NCBI RefSeq assembly: GCF_050529585.1
Contig: NZ_CP172882.1
Span: 434,001-498,000 of the forward strand
Direction: 5' to 3'
From: Enterococcus_D sp050529585
Lineage (GTDB): Bacteria; Bacillota; Bacilli; Lactobacillales; Enterococcaceae
Length of the DNA: 64,000 nt
A program made the translations under genes and the position numbers. The notes below the pieces were generated by a model that worked only from the letters and a program-made list of their open reading frames with translations, searched no databases and was not told the DNA's origin. Shown here piece by piece: positions 63,983 through 64,000 of this stretch (the stretch's first letter is position 1; the number at the start of each line of letters is the position of its first letter).

Positions 63983-64000
63983 ATGAAATTATCGTATTAT
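63983..64000 (+). CDS. Start of a further gene, cut by the window edge
   Basis: CGAGGGGG is followed by ATG codons at 63979 and 63983; the second has the better spacing and reads KLSYY. The 17-base gap after the TIR gene suggests that it belongs to the same operon. Only six codons are visible. Confidence 0.4.

Noticed and set aside
1..64000. CRISPR array, tRNA or rRNA genes, insertion sequences
   Set aside because: No regularly spaced repeats, cloverleaf-like segments, rRNA motifs or transposase frames were seen on reading.

Overview
The window reads as a low-to-moderate GC Firmicutes chromosome, most likely an Enterococcus or a close lactic-acid relative. The evidence is the gene set and its order (queA, tgt, yajC, adhE, dltXABCD, sufCDSUB), strong AGGAGG ribosome sites with frequent TTG/GTG starts, and CcpA- and Rex-like operators. 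No rRNA, tRNA, CRISPR array or insertion sequence was seen.

15-21150 is a large host-glycan locus: two GH20 hexosaminidases, three GH29 alpha-L-fucosidases, GH38 alpha-mannosidase, GH3, GH1 and GH35 enzymes, an Lpl-type ABC importer (two permeases and a lipoprotein), a DUF624 membrane protein and a small membrane-anchored NTF2-like protein. None of the hydrolases has a signal peptide, so fucosylated, N-glycan-like oligosaccharides are probably imported and trimmed in the cytoplasm. A glycosylasparaginase-like gene at 29089 would fit the last step, GlcNAc-Asn cleavage.

21320-34095 is mostly core genes: queA, a DUF975 protein, tgt, yajC, hsp20, a YitT-type protein, a GntR regulator with an M20 peptidase, the asparaginase-like gene, a NUDIX hydrolase, adhE with two Rex-like sites, and a small unknown protein.

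34442-45522 is a second polysaccharide locus, probably for uronic-acid-containing glycans. It holds a discoidin-like protein, a heparinase II/III-type lyase, a LacI regulator transcribed the other way, a lipoprotein, a DUF2264 protein, a GH88 unsaturated glucuronyl hydrolase, a complete binding protein plus two permeases, and another DUF624 protein. Neither transporter has its own ATPase here, so a shared MsmK/MalK-type ATPase elsewhere is implied.

45695-54479 carries a GNAT acetyltransferase, an OmpR-type two-component system and the dlt operon for D-alanylation of teichoic acids. The dlt operon ends with a membrane-anchored serine hydrolase resembling FmtA/DltE D-Ala esterases. 54709-59983 is the complete SUF iron-sulfur cluster operon.

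After the suf terminator the sequence becomes visibly more AT-rich: a frameshifted gene remnant, a decayed stretch, and then a tightly overlapping three-gene cassette (60861-63965). The cassette encodes a thymidylate-kinase-like P-loop domain fused to a domain like the helical part of 5-hydroxymethyl-dU DNA kinases, an atypical thymidylate synthase, and a TIR-like protein, followed by the first codons of another gene. This looks like a nucleotide-based anti-phage system and is the most interesting part of the window.
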